Assembly: GCA_963699085.1 (NCBI GenBank)
Contig: CAVOTH010000001.1
Span: 124,001 to 188,000, forward strand
From: Bog-756 sp963699085
Lineage (GTDB): Bacteria > Actinomycetota > Acidimicrobiia > Acidimicrobiales > RAAP-2
Direction of reading: 5' to 3'
Length of the DNA stretch: 64,000 bases
The notes below the pieces were generated by a model. That model was given only the letters and a program-made list of their open reading frames with translations. It ran no database searches and was not told the origin of the DNA. Below, in pieces: positions 63,563 to 64,000 of the stretch. Position numbers and translations under genes: made by a program. The first letter of the stretch is position 1, and each line of letters begins with the position of its first letter.

Positions 63563-64000
63563 CGGGCCGCCTCACTCAAGAGTGCCTCGGCCAAGGCCAG
63601 ATCCTCCGGACGGGTGAGTTTCAGGTTGCGGGGATCGCCCGGGACCGTCCCGACGGTCAGTCCGGCCGCTTCGAGGAGACCGGCGTCGTCGGTGGCTTCT
63701 CCCCCACCCCGGTGTGCGGCGCGCAGGGCGTCCGCTGCGAATGCCTGCGGTGTCTGGATGGCGACCAGGTCATTGCGGTCGACCGTGTCCACCACCCGGT
63801 TTCCGACCACCCGCTTCAGGGTGTCGGCCACCGGGATGACGGGCACTGCCCCGTCCATCCCCCCTGTCCGCACTGCGTCGACCACGGCCCCGAACAGCTC
63901 GGCCGAGGCCAGAGGGCGGACGGCATCGTGCACGACGACGATGGCCGCGTCCTCCGGCACTGCGTCAAGTCCGGCACGGACCGATCGGGCCCGGGTGGCT
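63559..64000 (-). CDS. ispD: 2-C-methyl-D-erythritol 4-phosphate cytidylyltransferase, N-terminus beyond the window
   Basis: The frame is open to the right edge; about 146 residues are visible, starting within ATRARSVRAGLDAV. Seen: VVVHDAVRPL, PVIPVADTLK, QTPQAF (the CTP/substrate loop) and GDPRNLKLTRPEDLA, all IspD motifs. It makes CDP-ME from MEP. Ends with TGA overlapping the ispF start. The N-terminal GGxGxR loop is outside the window. Confidence 0.94.
   Translation of the reverse strand, partial: ATRARSVRAGLDAVPEDAAIVVVHDAVRPLASAELFGAVVDAVRTGGMDGAVPVIPVADTLKRVVGNRVVDTVDRNDLVAIQTPQAFAADALRAAHRGGGEATDDAGLLEAAGLTVGTVPGDPRNLKLTRPEDLALAEALLSEAAR

Overview
The window is 64 kb of GC-rich (roughly two-thirds G+C) actinobacterial DNA. 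It is dense with genes, uses many GTG starts, and joins genes by ATGA, GTGA or TGATG overlaps. GpgS, EgtB/EgtD, an NmtR-like sensor, LigD-type NHEJ, LytR_C and a SAM riboswitch over a zinc-ribbon threonine synthase point to Actinomycetota. The large, extended cytochrome oxidase subunit I and the Kdp arrangement suggest the class Acidimicrobiia, which is an inference. I see no transposase, phage, CRISPR or rRNA; there is one tRNA (Thr, TGT).

Layout. 0-6 kb: the end of a LigD polymerase domain, then stress signalling (RsbW-like kinase, STAS antagonist, SpoIIE phosphatase), a YihY and a DoxX membrane protein. 6-10 kb: TetR/MFS efflux pair and a divergent DinB/WYL pair. 10-13 kb: a giant secreted kelch protein. 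13-17 kb: metal and cobalamin block (cobyric acid synthase, NiCoT importer, NmtR-like sensor with a His-rich tail, Fur protein). 17-20.8 kb: GntR, a propeller protein, gene remnants and a broken alcohol dehydrogenase. 21-24.5 kb: a full-length KdpD/KdpE pair. 24.5-33.8 kb: aa3 cytochrome oxidase (cupredoxin-like protein, CtaC, CtaD, CtaE), CtaG, and an SCO-type copper protein fused to a membrane domain. 33.8-43 kb: lipid and redox enzymes (SDR, acyl-CoA ligase remnant, patatin, acyltransferase, methyltransferase, EthD, P450) around a pair of uncharacterised proteins that look like degenerate Fe-S PD-(D/E)XK nucleases. 43-46 kb: Bax-inhibitor protein and a SAM riboswitch controlling threonine synthase plus a ubiquitin-like sulfur carrier. 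46-52 kb: glucosylglycerate and trehalose synthesis and a TetR/MFS pair. 52-59 kb: kdpFABC with its own divergent two-component system. 59-64 kb: ergothioneine enzymes EgtB/EgtD, DUF427, RlmB, IspF and IspD.

The second half carries an osmoadaptation theme: GpgS, OtsA, OtsB and Kdp. The middle is respiratory.

A striking property is that about nine otherwise conserved genes in the first 41 kb (rsbW, yihY, spoIIE, adh, ctaC twice, the SCO gene, an acyl-CoA ligase remnant, EthD) are interrupted by single-base frame changes, while everything after 41 kb reads cleanly. Base-calling or assembly error is the simplest explanation for core genes such as ctaC, but it cannot be settled from one sequence. 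Such genes are listed over their whole inferred span with the break noted.
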